Notes under the pieces: generated by a model | Told to the model about the DNA's origin: nothing | Database searches by the model: none | What the model saw: the letters and a program-made list of their open reading frames with translations, nothing else | Assembly (NCBI GenBank): GCA_036961445.1 | Contig: JBALVO010000023.1 | Span: 1-38,498 of the forward strand | Direction of reading: 5' to 3' | Length of the DNA stretch: 38,498 bases | DNA from: JBALVO01 sp036961445 | GTDB taxonomy: Bacteria; Pseudomonadota; Gammaproteobacteria; Pseudomonadales; Halieaceae | Made by a program: the position numbers and the translations under genes | In this document: in pieces, positions 31,477-38,498 of the stretch | Numbering within the stretch: the first letter of the stretch is position 1 | How the letters are laid out: each line of letters opens with the position of its first letter

Positions 31477-31872
31477 GGATTTACATCAAAAATGGAAGGC
31501 GTTGATGATAATACCTATTTCATTCAGACATTTCTCATTTGGCGCCACCCAGGTTGCCCCGAACGCTCCTCGAATCCAGTTTATGATTCGGTACCTATAA
31601 CTGGATGTTCAATCGATTTTCAGATCTATCAAATCTATAGACCATGGTGGAGCCAGAAGCACTTAAAAAGCAGCGACTGGCGATCCTCGACCTACCGGTT
31701 ATGAATGGCACGCACAGAGCGAAACGGGGTAGTAAGCAGACCAACTGTAAGAGGTCTTTCCGGTGGTTCAGGCCAGCGTTACCGAATCAGAAAAAGTATG
31801 CCGAACCTGTATAGGGTCGATTTCCGAACTGCTTGACCGCAAGGCGATGAATCATGGTAGACCTCCAAAACT

Positions 31873-31907
31873 GAGCTGAAAGCTTCTTTTGAAAGGTCCG
31901 CTTTCAC
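31873..31907 (+). repeat. Palindromic-repeat family, copy
   Basis: GAGCTGAAAGC followed by GAAAGGTCCGCTTTCAC; the left arm is degenerate. Confidence 0.55.
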
Positions 31908-31936
31908 ATCAAAGGAAACATCAAAGGAAACATCAA
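31906..31936. repeat. 12-bp tandem repeat, about 2.5 units
   Basis: ACATCAAAGGAA occurs at 31906-31917 and 31918-31929, and then partially (ACATCAAG). It starts from the right arm of a repeat copy, which often carries CTCAAAGG, so it may be slippage within the repeat. Confidence 0.75.
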
Positions 31937-32037
31937 GCCGCCGACGATTTATCGCCCCCTATCTTCAGGGGACTGAACACTTGCGTAAGTGCTCATCAAG
32001 CTAGACCCAAGTCGATAGCTTCGGAATTTTGGTGGCG

Positions 32038-32997
32038 CTACATTCCTTCAGGGCAATAGGAGTACATGAATCTGTTTGATTCCTGGCATTCACCCCAAGT
32101 CGCTTTTCTATTGTAGTTATGAAATTCCTCTTGTTCTATGCGTGCCTGCTCCATGGTTTCGTCCGTTATGTTTACAAGCTTTTCTGAAAGAGCAGTATTA
32201 CAAGCATTTATTGAACTAGCCCTGAAACGAATAAAAAGTTCGTTGATACGCTTAAGTCTTCTATCTGTCATACCCCGCTGGATTCTAGTGTGAGCCCCTT
32301 CATGAAATACTATATCCCCGTAGTATTCCTGGGCCTCTATAGATTCGTAGCCCAGAGGATATTCCGGGCTAGGCAACGTTACATTGATGTAAAAGTCTTC
32401 TTCATATCCAGTCATCTGGCAGTAGCCTCCGCTATATTCATACCTATAACTACTTCGGTCACTCCGCCAGTGGGCAAGACCTACAGCTTTAACACCATCA
32501 GCATAAGCCTGAATCGGGTTGGCAGCTGACTGAGAGCCCTCCCACCATGTATTTCTATCTGTGCCGTCTATGGGGTAATTGACCTGCGTATATTTGACAT
32601 TAATCTTAATGTTCGGACTTATTTTATTCTGATAACCAATGTACTTAGGTTCAAATACTGGCTCAAGATAGAAGGTGATTTCATCGTCGTTCAAAAAATC
32701 TACTAGAGCCGTACCACTAAAATTGAACGTACTTAGTTCGCAGCTCTCAGTCTTGCCACCGCAGAAGTATCCATCTCCTCTCTTCCAGCCGACAAAGTGG
32801 TGTGTATCGTTGGGAATCGCGGTGAGCAGGTCAGAGAACTTCATATGGTCAACGTCGATAGTACAAGTCTGCGCCTCGCCGCACCCATGAAGAGTCCATC
32901 CGTCGACCATGCCGCCTTCAGGTACTTTTATTTCCACTTTACAGCCGACCAGGAGCAAGGTGGCGATAGCAAGTAGCACTGTTTTCAAACTATTCAT
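32038..32997 (-). CDS. Lipoprotein with DUF922-like HExxH protease domain
   Basis: 319 aa from the ATG at 32997, chosen because it starts a lipoprotein signal (MNSLKTVLLAIATLLLVGC, lipobox LVGC) with AAGGA upstream; an in-frame upstream codon at 33051 lacks this. Lys at +2 predicts outer-membrane sorting. Residues about 25-110 resemble the divergent InlB-type bacterial repeat (HFVGWKRGDGYFCGGKTESC). The C-terminal half has YPIDGTDRNTWWEG, HWRSD, YEDFYINVTLP-like and DIVFHEGAHTRIQ, the zincin HExxH layout of DUF922 predicted secreted proteases. Activity is inferred. GC is visibly lower than in the DCC/DUF4166 pair. Confidence 0.75.
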   Translation of the reverse strand: MNSLKTVLLAIATLLLVGCKVEIKVPEGGMVDGWTLHGCGEAQTCTIDVDHMKFSDLLTAIPNDTHHFVGWKRGDGYFCGGKTESCELSTFNFSGTALVDFLNDDEITFYLEPVFEPKYIGYQNKISPNIKINVKYTQVNYPIDGTDRNTWWEGSQSAANPIQAYADGVKAVGLAHWRSDRSSYRYEYSGGYCQMTGYEEDFYINVTLPSPEYPLGYESIEAQEYYGDIVFHEGAHTRIQRGMTDRRLKRINELFIRFRASSINACNTALSEKLVNITDETMEQARIEQEEFHNYNRKATWGECQESNRFMYSYCPEGM

Positions 32998-33339
32998 AGA
33001 GTTTTCCTTGCTCCAATATCCGTGAGAAGCCAGAGAGTTTTTTCCTGTCATGCTCCTTGCGGCTAGTTCGTTCCTTTCCCAATTGCTATTAACATGATGC
33101 TCTACTGGATAAGCTAATACCGTAGCTCACGGAGCCAACACAAGACTATGAAAAACATAACAGACAAGTGTTGACCTACGTCACAGAAACGACCCATGTC
33201 GCACACAGTCATGCAAATATGACTGCATAAGGTATTGCAGTGGAAACCATCCGCTTTCACCTCATAAGCGACATCATGAGATGGGAATGTAATGGTTATT
33301 CAATGAATAAACTATAGCCACTCGTTTCTCCACTTTGAA
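32998..33339. other. 342-bp stretch, promoter region and repeat copy
   Basis: Upstream region of the lipoprotein gene; no coding frame. A repeat copy is at 33241-33285. Confidence 0.4.
33241..33285 (+). repeat. Palindromic-repeat family, right-arm-type copy
   Basis: TGGAAACCATCCGCTTTCAC followed by CTCATAAGCGACATCATG; CGCTT (33252-33256) can pair with AAGCG nearby. About 55 bp from the 3' end of the GFA gene. Confidence 0.6.
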
Positions 33340-33768
33340 TCAGTCTTGCTTTCCAGTCCCTGGTATTTCCTCAAACTGCTTGAGATTATCAGTTATTAAA
33401 GACCACGGCGCTTTTGACCCAGTGCACATATGGTAGGTGAGCTGTTGGCTGGGCGAGTCATCAAGAATCCCGGCTCTGAGATGTATCATTTTTATGTCAC
33501 TGCGATCTCCAAAAAGACTGGAACCGCAATTGCCACAGAACGCTAATGTTCCTGTTTCTGACTTCACATAGTACCGAATATCACTTTCGCCACTAACTAC
33601 TTCGAAGTCCTCATACGGAATTCCTGCAACCACTGAAAAAGCCGACCCGGAGAACTTTCTGCACTGGGAGCAATGGCAACTCCCAAAATAGGAAAAACGA
33701 TCTGTGACAGATATCTTTACACGCTCACACAGGCAAGAACCGCCTAACCGTGATATTACTTCTTCCAT
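33340..33768 (-). CDS. GFA-family (glutathione-dependent formaldehyde-activating-like) protein
   Basis: 142 residues from the ATG at 33768, chosen because GGSCLCERV then follows the start at the normal distance and AAGG lies upstream; the frame is open to 33888 but that part crosses a short tandem repeat and looks non-coding. Zinc ligands are CLC (near residue 13), CHCSQC (near 32-37) and CGNCGS (near 79-82), the CENP-V/GFA fold. Members bind glutathione adducts or metals; formaldehyde activation is not proven for most. Confidence 0.88.
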   Translation of the reverse strand: MEEVISRLGGSCLCERVKISVTDRFSYFGSCHCSQCRKFSGSAFSVVAGIPYEDFEVVSGESDIRYYVKSETGTLAFCGNCGSSLFGDRSDIKMIHLRAGILDDSPSQQLTYHMCTGSKAPWSLITDNLKQFEEIPGTGKQD

Positions 33769-33822
33769 TCTGATGCCTTTTTGATTGGTCACCTTGCGTC
33801 GAAACTCAACGGTCAACGACTT

Positions 33823-33846
33823 GAACCGAACCGAGCCGAGCCGAGG
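33823..33846. repeat. 5-bp tandem repeat
   Basis: GAACC, GAACC, GAGCC, GAGCC, GAGG in a row, about 55 bp upstream of the GFA start. Small and likely slippage-generated. Confidence 0.7.
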
Positions 33847-33878
33847 ATGTCCATAACTCCCCACAGAATAATTCTCTA

Positions 33879-33950
33879 CCAAAAGCATATCACGACCCTA
33901 ATGTCTCGAAGTAGGCGAAAGCAGACAATTGCTCAAGGTTGTTATCACCT
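33879..33950 (+). repeat. Palindromic-repeat family, extended copy C
   Basis: 33879-33927 matches 24863-24911 at 43 of 49 positions, including CCAAAAGCATATCA and GTAGGCGAAAGC. The right half (GGTTGTTATCACCTC) is degenerate. Confidence 0.8.
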
Positions 33951-34080
33951 CTTAACTACTGTTTAGTTTTGCCAGCAGCCACAATGTAGGGCTTGCATAT
34001 TTGCCATTAGCTAGCTACCGAGAGTAGGCACATACAGATTTCATGACGCTTGCTGTAGAGCGACTCACTCCTACGGTTGG

Positions 34081-34875
34081 TTACTCGATCAGCCCTTCCA
34101 TTCCATGCAGACTCAACTGGTAGAGCCGCTGTTCTTTCAGCCGGTCTAAGTTGGTAAGAAGTTCCGGCAGATCGTCAGATACATGGATGAAATGGCCAGT
34201 TAGCTCTGCGTAGTTTCCGGTGATCAATTCACATGCGAGCGACGCGACGTCCTCCGAGTTGTTGAATTCTTCATCAGGAATATCACTTATGAACGGTAAA
34301 TCTCGTGTCATATCAGTCAAAACAAGCCCTGGGCTCACGCAGAAAACCTGCACACCTCTTTCGGCGACCTCCATCGCGAGACAGTCGGTAAATCTAGCTA
34401 ATGCAGCCTTACTGGTCGCATAGGCAGTTGCCATGGAGGACGGACGAATCGCAATATAGCTACCCAAGTTGATAATGATGCCGGCACCACGCTCAATCAT
34501 GCCCGGTAACACAGCCTTCGTGTAGAGCATAGGGCCTCGAATATTGGTTTCCTGTACCTTCCACCAAGTGTCAGCATCCGCATCAACAAGTGTTTGCGGT
34601 CCGGCTTCCCCGCCTCCGATGCCAGCATTATTGATAAGCACCTCGACTGGGCCTATGTCACGCGTGACTTCAGAGATGACCGAATGGGTGGCCGTAGAGT
34701 CGGTGACATCGGCATGAATGGCAATGCCCCCGGGCAATTCCTGAGCAACTTCTTCGAGTTTCCGGGTGTCGCGCCCTGTGATGGCGACACGGTGCCCCTG
34801 ATGGGCCAGAGTGATAGCTATGGCGCGACCGATTCCACGACTGCCCCCCGTGACGAGTACGCTTTTGGACTCCAT
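34081..34875 (-). CDS. Short-chain dehydrogenase/reductase
   Basis: Classical SDR of 264 residues: TGGSRGIG near the N-terminus binds the cofactor, NNAG follows at about residue 87, and the catalytic Ser and YATSK appear in the GSYIAIRPSSMATAYATSK segment. Gly-Arg-Asp after beta-2 (ITGRDTRK) suggests NADP(H). Substrate unknown. It is the last gene before the tRNA-Ser boundary and lies between repeat copies at 33.9 and 34.9 kb. Confidence 0.92.
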   Translation of the reverse strand: MESKSVLVTGGSRGIGRAIAITLAHQGHRVAITGRDTRKLEEVAQELPGGIAIHADVTDSTATHSVISEVTRDIGPVEVLINNAGIGGGEAGPQTLVDADADTWWKVQETNIRGPMLYTKAVLPGMIERGAGIIINLGSYIAIRPSSMATAYATSKAALARFTDCLAMEVAERGVQVFCVSPGLVLTDMTRDLPFISDIPDEEFNNSEDVASLACELITGNYAELTGHFIHVSDDLPELLTNLDRLKEQRLYQLSLHGMEGLIE

Positions 34876-35213
34876 TGATTGAATCCCTCCTGACTCCGTT
34901 GCCCTACTAAAGGCGAAAGCGGTAGTCGGGCCAAATTGGCGAATTTATTCCAGTGAAAACCGCTTCCACTTCTAAAAGGATAGACCAAGATCCGCTTCTA
35001 AGCGCAAGGAGATATTAGGAGCGGCACCCAAAGGTCGGATGGGAATCCCCCGAGTACCTGAGCTTTGCGTAAAGGCTGTAAACAGACTAGCGAGGCGGTT
35101 TCGCCGCTGGCTGGATATGATGGAATGGCCGGCGACTACTGGGGTGCAAGTTGGGTAGCATGGAGTATTGAGTTAAGAATAAATCTATTTTTATAGGGCA
35201 TTTAGAAATTAGA
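34876..35213. other. 338-bp stretch between the SDR gene and tRNA-Ser
   Basis: No gene. It contains a repeat copy (34911-35010) and then sequence without recognised features up to the CCA end of tRNA-Ser. An integrase-type att core was not found. Confidence 0.4.
34911..35010 (+). repeat. Palindromic-repeat family, extended degenerate copy
   Basis: AGGCGAAAGCGGTAGTCGG at the left, ACCGCTTCCACTTC near 34958-34972, and GGATAGACC with TCCGCTTCTAAGCG at 34979-35003. The GGATAGACC block recurs at 25294. Confidence 0.6.
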
Positions 35214-35301
35214 TGGCGGTGAGGGAGGGATTCGAACCCTCGATACGTTGCCGTATACACGCTTTCCAGGCGAGCGCCTTCGACCACTCGGCCACCTCAC
35301 C
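35214..35301 (-). tRNA. tRNA-Ser(GGA)
   Basis: 88-nt class II tRNA: acceptor stem GGTGAGG/CCTCACC with discriminator G and encoded CCA, D arm from GGCCGAGTGG, anticodon loop CTGGAAA (GGA), long variable arm, and the TTCGAAT T loop. Its 3' end faces the repeat-rich zone, where integrative elements typically insert. Confidence 0.97.
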
Positions 35302-35389
35302 GTTGAGGGCGCGCATCATACCACAACATGTATCAGTTTCCAGTAGCGCAACCCACTAAATTATCGCGTAACGAGCGCGCCATAACCGC

Positions 35390-36214
35390 TCACTGCCGAT
35401 TGAGCCGGGGCAAGGCGGTGGCAAGCGCATCGGTGGAGCGCAGCGGATTAATGTCCAGGCCGCCCCTGCGAGTATAAAATGCCTGTATGTGTAAAAATTC
35501 GGGGGTGACGCGCGCGTATATATCACTAAACATACGCTCTACGCACTGCTCATGAAACTCCTGGTGCTGACGGTAAGCGACAATGTATTGTAATAATGAA
35601 CTGTGCTCCAGGGCGACGCCTCGATAGTGTATCCACACCGTGGCCCAATCAGGTTGTCCTGTCACGGGGCATAGCGATCGTAGCAGATGACTATACACCT
35701 GCTCCTCTTGCACTTGCGCCCCGCGGATGCGCAATAGCTGCGAATCCGGCTCCTCACAACTGACGTTTATGGGTAGCTCGTCGAGGCAGACTCCATCCAG
35801 TTCGGCCCCGACCAGGGACAAGGCATTGGCCTCACAAAGCTCCAATGTAACCTCTGCGCCAGTGACTGCGCTCACGTCCCCTACGATTACTGCCCTGGCC
35901 TTCTCCTCGTCAGAGAAACGGGTGTTATTCAGCGAATTGAGATACAGCTTGAAAGACTTTGATTCAACCATATTCAAAGAACTGGCTGGAATAGTGAAGC
36001 GCCCTACCCTCACTACTGGCTTTCCCGTGGAGTCCAGCCAGGACATTTCATAGGCATGCCACAGATCCACTCCTGCAAATGGCAAGGGTGCCGTCAGTCC
36101 GAGTCGATTACGGCCCTCTGATCGGGGTATTGGATAGAGTAACTGCGGCGAATATTCGTCGACTACCGGCGTGTGCTTTCCCAGCAACAGGTCTGGGCTA
36201 TTCTTATCTTCCAT
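35390..36214 (-). CDS. queF: NADPH-dependent 7-cyano-7-deazaguanine reductase QueF (long form)
   Basis: Reduces preQ0 to preQ1 in queuosine biosynthesis. The 274-residue length is that of the two-domain YqcD/QueF long form. The catalytic cysteine lies in the SLCPVTGQPDWATV motif with Asp next to it; ESKSFKLYLNSLNNTRF near residues 84-100 is the substrate-binding QueF motif. The gene ends 88 bp beyond the tRNA-Ser 5' end and begins 4 bp after the stop of the ABC permease gene. Confidence 0.96.
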   Translation of the reverse strand: MEDKNSPDLLLGKHTPVVDEYSPQLLYPIPRSEGRNRLGLTAPLPFAGVDLWHAYEMSWLDSTGKPVVRVGRFTIPASSLNMVESKSFKLYLNSLNNTRFSDEEKARAVIVGDVSAVTGAEVTLELCEANALSLVGAELDGVCLDELPINVSCEEPDSQLLRIRGAQVQEEQVYSHLLRSLCPVTGQPDWATVWIHYRGVALEHSSLLQYIVAYRQHQEFHEQCVERMFSDIYARVTPEFLHIQAFYTRRGGLDINPLRSTDALATALPRLNRQ

Positions 36215-36218
36215 ATTG

Positions 36219-36992
36219 CTACTGCCGCAGCCGCTTGCCGCTGTTTAGCAGGTGCATGCTGTAGGCAAAAGCCACCGCTGTGAACACGCTGATCATACTC
36301 AAGGCAAAAGGCAGACTTACATCGGATACGCCCAATACCCCATAACGAAACGCATTGACCACGTAAACCAATGGATTGAGCTTGGAGACATTCGCCCAGA
36401 ATTCCGGCAACAGGTCCATGGAGTAAAATACACCGCCCAAATAAATTAACGGCGTGAGCACAAAAGTTGGAATAATTGAAATATCGTCGAAACTATTGGC
36501 ATAAACAGCATTGATAAAGCCGGCCAGAGCAAACAGGGTGGACGTCATCAATACAATAATCACAACCACCAAATAACTGTGTATGTGTAGCCTGGTGAAG
36601 AATAGCGATACCAGGGTCACCACTACTGCCACGAGCATGCCGCGGCTAATACCACCGACTACATAGCCCATAAGAATAACGTAATTAGGTGTCGGGGAAA
36701 CCAGCAACTCTTCCACGCTGTGGCTGAACTTAGTGCCATAAAATGATGCCACTACATTGGAATAGGAGTTGGTCACTATAGCCATCATGATCAAACCAGG
36801 CACCACAAACTCCATATAGGTAAAGCCACCCATTTCACCAATGCGGGAGCCGATCAGAGTGCCGAAAATTACGAAATACAATGACATGGTGATGGCTGAC
36901 GGCAGCAGCGTCTGTGTCCATATCCGCAGGTAACGTTTTATTTCCTTGCGCACGATGGTCATAAAAGCCACGTACTGTTCCCGCAAAGTCAT
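36219..36992 (-). CDS. yadH: ABC-2 type permease (YadH-like)
   Basis: 257-residue six-helix permease that matches E. coli YadH along its length: YLRIWTQTLLPSAITMSLYF, then FGTLIGSRIGEM, YMEFVVPGLIMM, and FDDISIIPTFVLTPLIYLGG. Partner of the ATPase whose stop overlaps its ATG by 4 bp (ATGA). The exported compound is not known. Confidence 0.93.
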   Translation of the reverse strand: MTLREQYVAFMTIVRKEIKRYLRIWTQTLLPSAITMSLYFVIFGTLIGSRIGEMGGFTYMEFVVPGLIMMAIVTNSYSNVVASFYGTKFSHSVEELLVSPTPNYVILMGYVVGGISRGMLVAVVVTLVSLFFTRLHIHSYLVVVIIVLMTSTLFALAGFINAVYANSFDDISIIPTFVLTPLIYLGGVFYSMDLLPEFWANVSKLNPLVYVVNAFRYGVLGVSDVSLPFALSMISVFTAVAFAYSMHLLNSGKRLRQ

Positions 36993-37906
36993 GCGGCGCC
37001 CTCCACCAGGCGAACGAACATTTCTTCCAGACGATTGGCCCGATTGCGCATGCTACTTATATGAATTCCAAGCTTATCCAGGCCAACAAACACCTGATTG
37101 ATATTCTGGTGCTTTTCCACTTCGACTTCCAGACTGTGCGGATCCGTGCGCCGCACGACAAAACCATCTATGGTCACAACCTCGGGCAAATCCTCCAGAC
37201 AATCAAGAATGAATACCTCCTTATGCAATTGCTGTAGCAATTCCTTGATGGAGGTATGTTCTACTATCACGCCGTGATTGATAATAGCTATATGCCGGCA
37301 CAGTGCTTCTGCCTCTTCCAGGTAGTGTGTGGTGAGAATAATCGTGGTGCCCGCAGCATTAATTTTCTTGAGAAAGTCCCACATCAAGCGGCGCATTTCG
37401 ATATCGACGCCCGCGGTAGGCTCATCGAGAATCAACAATCGCGGCTCGTGCACCAGAGCCCTGGCAATCATCAAGCGGCGCTTCATGCCGCCTGATAGCA
37501 TGCGAGCGGACACGTTTCGCTTGTCCCACAGCCCTAGTTCCTTGAGGTATTTTTCCGCCCTCTGCAACGCTATGTCCGGCGGCAGACCGTAGTATCCAGC
37601 CTGGTTTACAACGATATCCAGCGGCTGTTCAAATTGATTGAAATTAAACTCCTGTGGAACGATACCGATATGCTTTTTGGCCGCAGGAAAATCCTCATCG
37701 ATGTCTACGTCGAATACCGATACCTTGCCACCGGATTTAGCAACCAGTGAGCAGATAATACCAATGGTTGTGGATTTGCCAGCGCCATTGGGTCCCAGCA
37801 GTGCGAAAAAATCACCCTGCTTTACCTCCATGCTGATCCCTTTAAGGGCTTCAAAGCCGTTGTCGTAGACCTTACTTAGATTTTCAATGGTCAGTGCTGG
37901 TATCAT
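36989..37906 (-). CDS. yadG: ABC transporter ATP-binding protein (YadG-like)
   Basis: 305-residue ATPase: Walker A GPNGAGKST, signature LSGGMKRRL, Walker B LLILDEPTAG, and the switch histidine in LTTHYLEEAEALC. The C-terminal ~80 residues form the extra regulatory domain typical of YadG-type exporters. Co-translated with the permease gene; queF follows it. Confidence 0.95.
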   Translation of the reverse strand: MIPALTIENLSKVYDNGFEALKGISMEVKQGDFFALLGPNGAGKSTTIGIICSLVAKSGGKVSVFDVDIDEDFPAAKKHIGIVPQEFNFNQFEQPLDIVVNQAGYYGLPPDIALQRAEKYLKELGLWDKRNVSARMLSGGMKRRLMIARALVHEPRLLILDEPTAGVDIEMRRLMWDFLKKINAAGTTIILTTHYLEEAEALCRHIAIINHGVIVEHTSIKELLQQLHKEVFILDCLEDLPEVVTIDGFVVRRTDPHSLEVEVEKHQNINQVFVGLDKLGIHISSMRNRANRLEEMFVRLVEGAA

Positions 37907-37979
37907 ATAGGCCTAAGTAGTGCGTCGCTCAATGGGCGCGCCATTGTACCCGCATTCTAACCGGTAAACGACACCACCA

Positions 37980-38363
37980 ATGAACGATGAACAATACCTA
38001 CAACACTGCCTGGAACTGTTCTCAGAATTCTCCCGGAACCTGATTACACGCACCAACCATTTGCCGCAAGGCGACACCCTGCGTGACCTGGCGGCTGCAT
38101 TTGGGTCGCTGGCGGAGAATGAAGGTGATCTGTACATAGATGGCGCGGGCCTGGTATCCCGCCTGTTCACAACTTACCCGGATTTCGCCCCCACTCTACC
38201 TCGGGAATTACTGTGGTTCCTGGGTGGTGATTGCCTGCACTATATGGCTGACGATGAAATAGATACGTTTCAGCAATTAGAAGATATGCGCTGTGCAGCG
38301 GCGGCCCGAGGTGAAACGCTGAATTTACGAGCGGCACGAGCTAAGCTGCTGAACTTACAGTAA
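37980..38363 (+). CDS. PA2817-like conserved protein
   Basis: 127-residue soluble acidic protein resembling the PA2817 family of gammaproteobacteria: LELFSEFSRNLITRTNHLPQ in the first third and PRELLWFLGGDCLHYMADDE in the middle. Function unknown. Divergent from the yadG gene across 73 bp. The neighbourhood (queF, yadGH, PA2817-like) resembles that of Pseudomonas aeruginosa. Confidence 0.75.
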   Translation: MNDEQYLQHCLELFSEFSRNLITRTNHLPQGDTLRDLAAAFGSLAENEGDLYIDGAGLVSRLFTTYPDFAPTLPRELLWFLGGDCLHYMADDEIDTFQQLEDMRCAAAARGETLNLRAARAKLLNLQ

Positions 38364-38392
38364 AACTTCAATAAAATTTGCCGCAGGGGGGC

Positions 38393-38421
38393 TTGACGCG
38401 CTCTGCTGGTCTACCTACAAT
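38393..38421 (+). promoter_or_regulatory. Sigma70 promoter of tRNA-Glu
   Basis: TTGACG (38393-38398), a 17-bp spacer and TACAAT (38416-38421), followed by a GC-rich GCGCGCC discriminator of the kind that makes stable-RNA promoters sensitive to the stringent response. Confidence 0.85.
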
Positions 38422-38447
38422 GCGCGCCTCTTGATAGAGACCTATGC

Positions 38448-38498
38448 GTCCCCTTCGTCTAGTGGCCTAGGACACTGCCCTTTCACGGCGGTAACAGG
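38448..38498 (+). tRNA. tRNA-Glu(TTC), 3' part beyond the window
   Basis: The first 51 nt of a tRNA-Glu: acceptor GTCCCCT, D arm CGTCTAGTGGCCTAGGACA and anticodon loop CTTTCAC (anticodon TTC). The T arm and CCA lie outside. Confidence 0.95.

Larger units (their letters stand above)
31477..32037. other. 561-bp stretch with no convincing gene
   Basis: Promoter region of the DCC gene on the left. Short plus-strand frames from 31492 and 31643 lack support. A repeat copy (31873-31907), a 12-bp tandem repeat (31906-31936) and a small hairpin CCCCT/AGGGG (31956-31971) follow. Confidence 0.45.

Noticed and set aside
31492..31704. 70-codon plus-strand frame upstream of the DCC gene
   Set aside because: No ribosome site, no recognisable domain, composition like non-coding DNA.
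16811..35010. Integron attC sites for the repeat family
   Set aside because: The hairpins look like recombination sites, but I see no GTTRRRY and RYYYAAC core pairs, sequence is conserved rather than only structure, genes lie on both strands, and no integrase is present.
16811..35010. CRISPR array
   Set aside because: Copies are hundreds to thousands of bases apart with genes between them; no regular spacers and no cas genes.

Overview
The window looks like a chromosomal segment of a marine-type gammaproteobacterium. The grounds are the right edge (long-form queF, yadG/yadH-type ABC exporter, a PA2817-like gene, tRNA-Glu) and the catabolic gene content on the left (P450, F420-type luciferase-like oxidoreductase, PQQ-dependent alcohol dehydrogenase, arylsulfatase, serine hydrolases). 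This mix is familiar from Halieaceae/OM60-type and related Cellvibrionales. That placement is inference from gene content; there is no rRNA or other phylogenetic marker here.

Layout. (1) 1-16.2 kb is dense and ordinary: a cytochrome P450 running off the left edge, an MBL-fold hydrolase with a Bcp peroxiredoxin, a Nudix hydrolase, a flavin reductase, a moaC-moaD-moaE operon, an LLM-type oxidoreductase followed by a GPH/MFS symporter, a beta-lactamase-family esterase, a lipoprotein quinohemoprotein alcohol dehydrogenase, an arylsulfatase, a CocE/NonD-type hydrolase, the HNH protein YajD and an RDD membrane protein. (2) 16.3-35.2 kb is a low-density accessory zone. Mostly single, unrelated, mainly minus-strand genes lie between copies of one short palindromic repeat with the core GGCGAAAGCGGACATCAG and a complementary TGCTTTCACC arm. 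The genes are a GNAT acetyltransferase, an HTH-like small protein, MscL, a P-loop kinase, a SnoaL-like protein, an outer-membrane protein, exported proteins, a DUF1330 protein, a Rieske oxygenase, a DCC protein with a saccharopine-dehydrogenase-like protein, a DUF922-like lipoprotein, a GFA protein and an SDR. The zone also holds gene debris: a sulfatase cut at its active-site motif, a beta-lactamase-family C-terminus, IS30 and IS3 transposase remnants and a tRNA 5'-half look-alike. (3) 35.2-38.5 kb returns to core genome: tRNA-Ser(GGA), queF, yadH-yadG, a PA2817-like gene and the start of tRNA-Glu with a clear sigma70 promoter.

The accessory zone stops at the 3' end of tRNA-Ser, the usual edge of a genomic island, but no integrase or second att copy is visible. 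The repeats behave as cassette boundaries: genes sit between them and several broken genes end beside them. They lack integron attC core sites and no integrase is encoded here, so the mechanism is open. Two minus-strand genes (18.06-18.33 and 19.7-20.2 kb) are each preceded by a diverged copy of the same ~143-bp segment with a conserved -10-like hexamer, as if the mobile unit carried a promoter. A ~135-nt intergenic structure at 19.35-19.48 kb contains a 5S-rRNA-like helix III/loop C motif inside a 9-bp GC stem and is the best RNA candidate.
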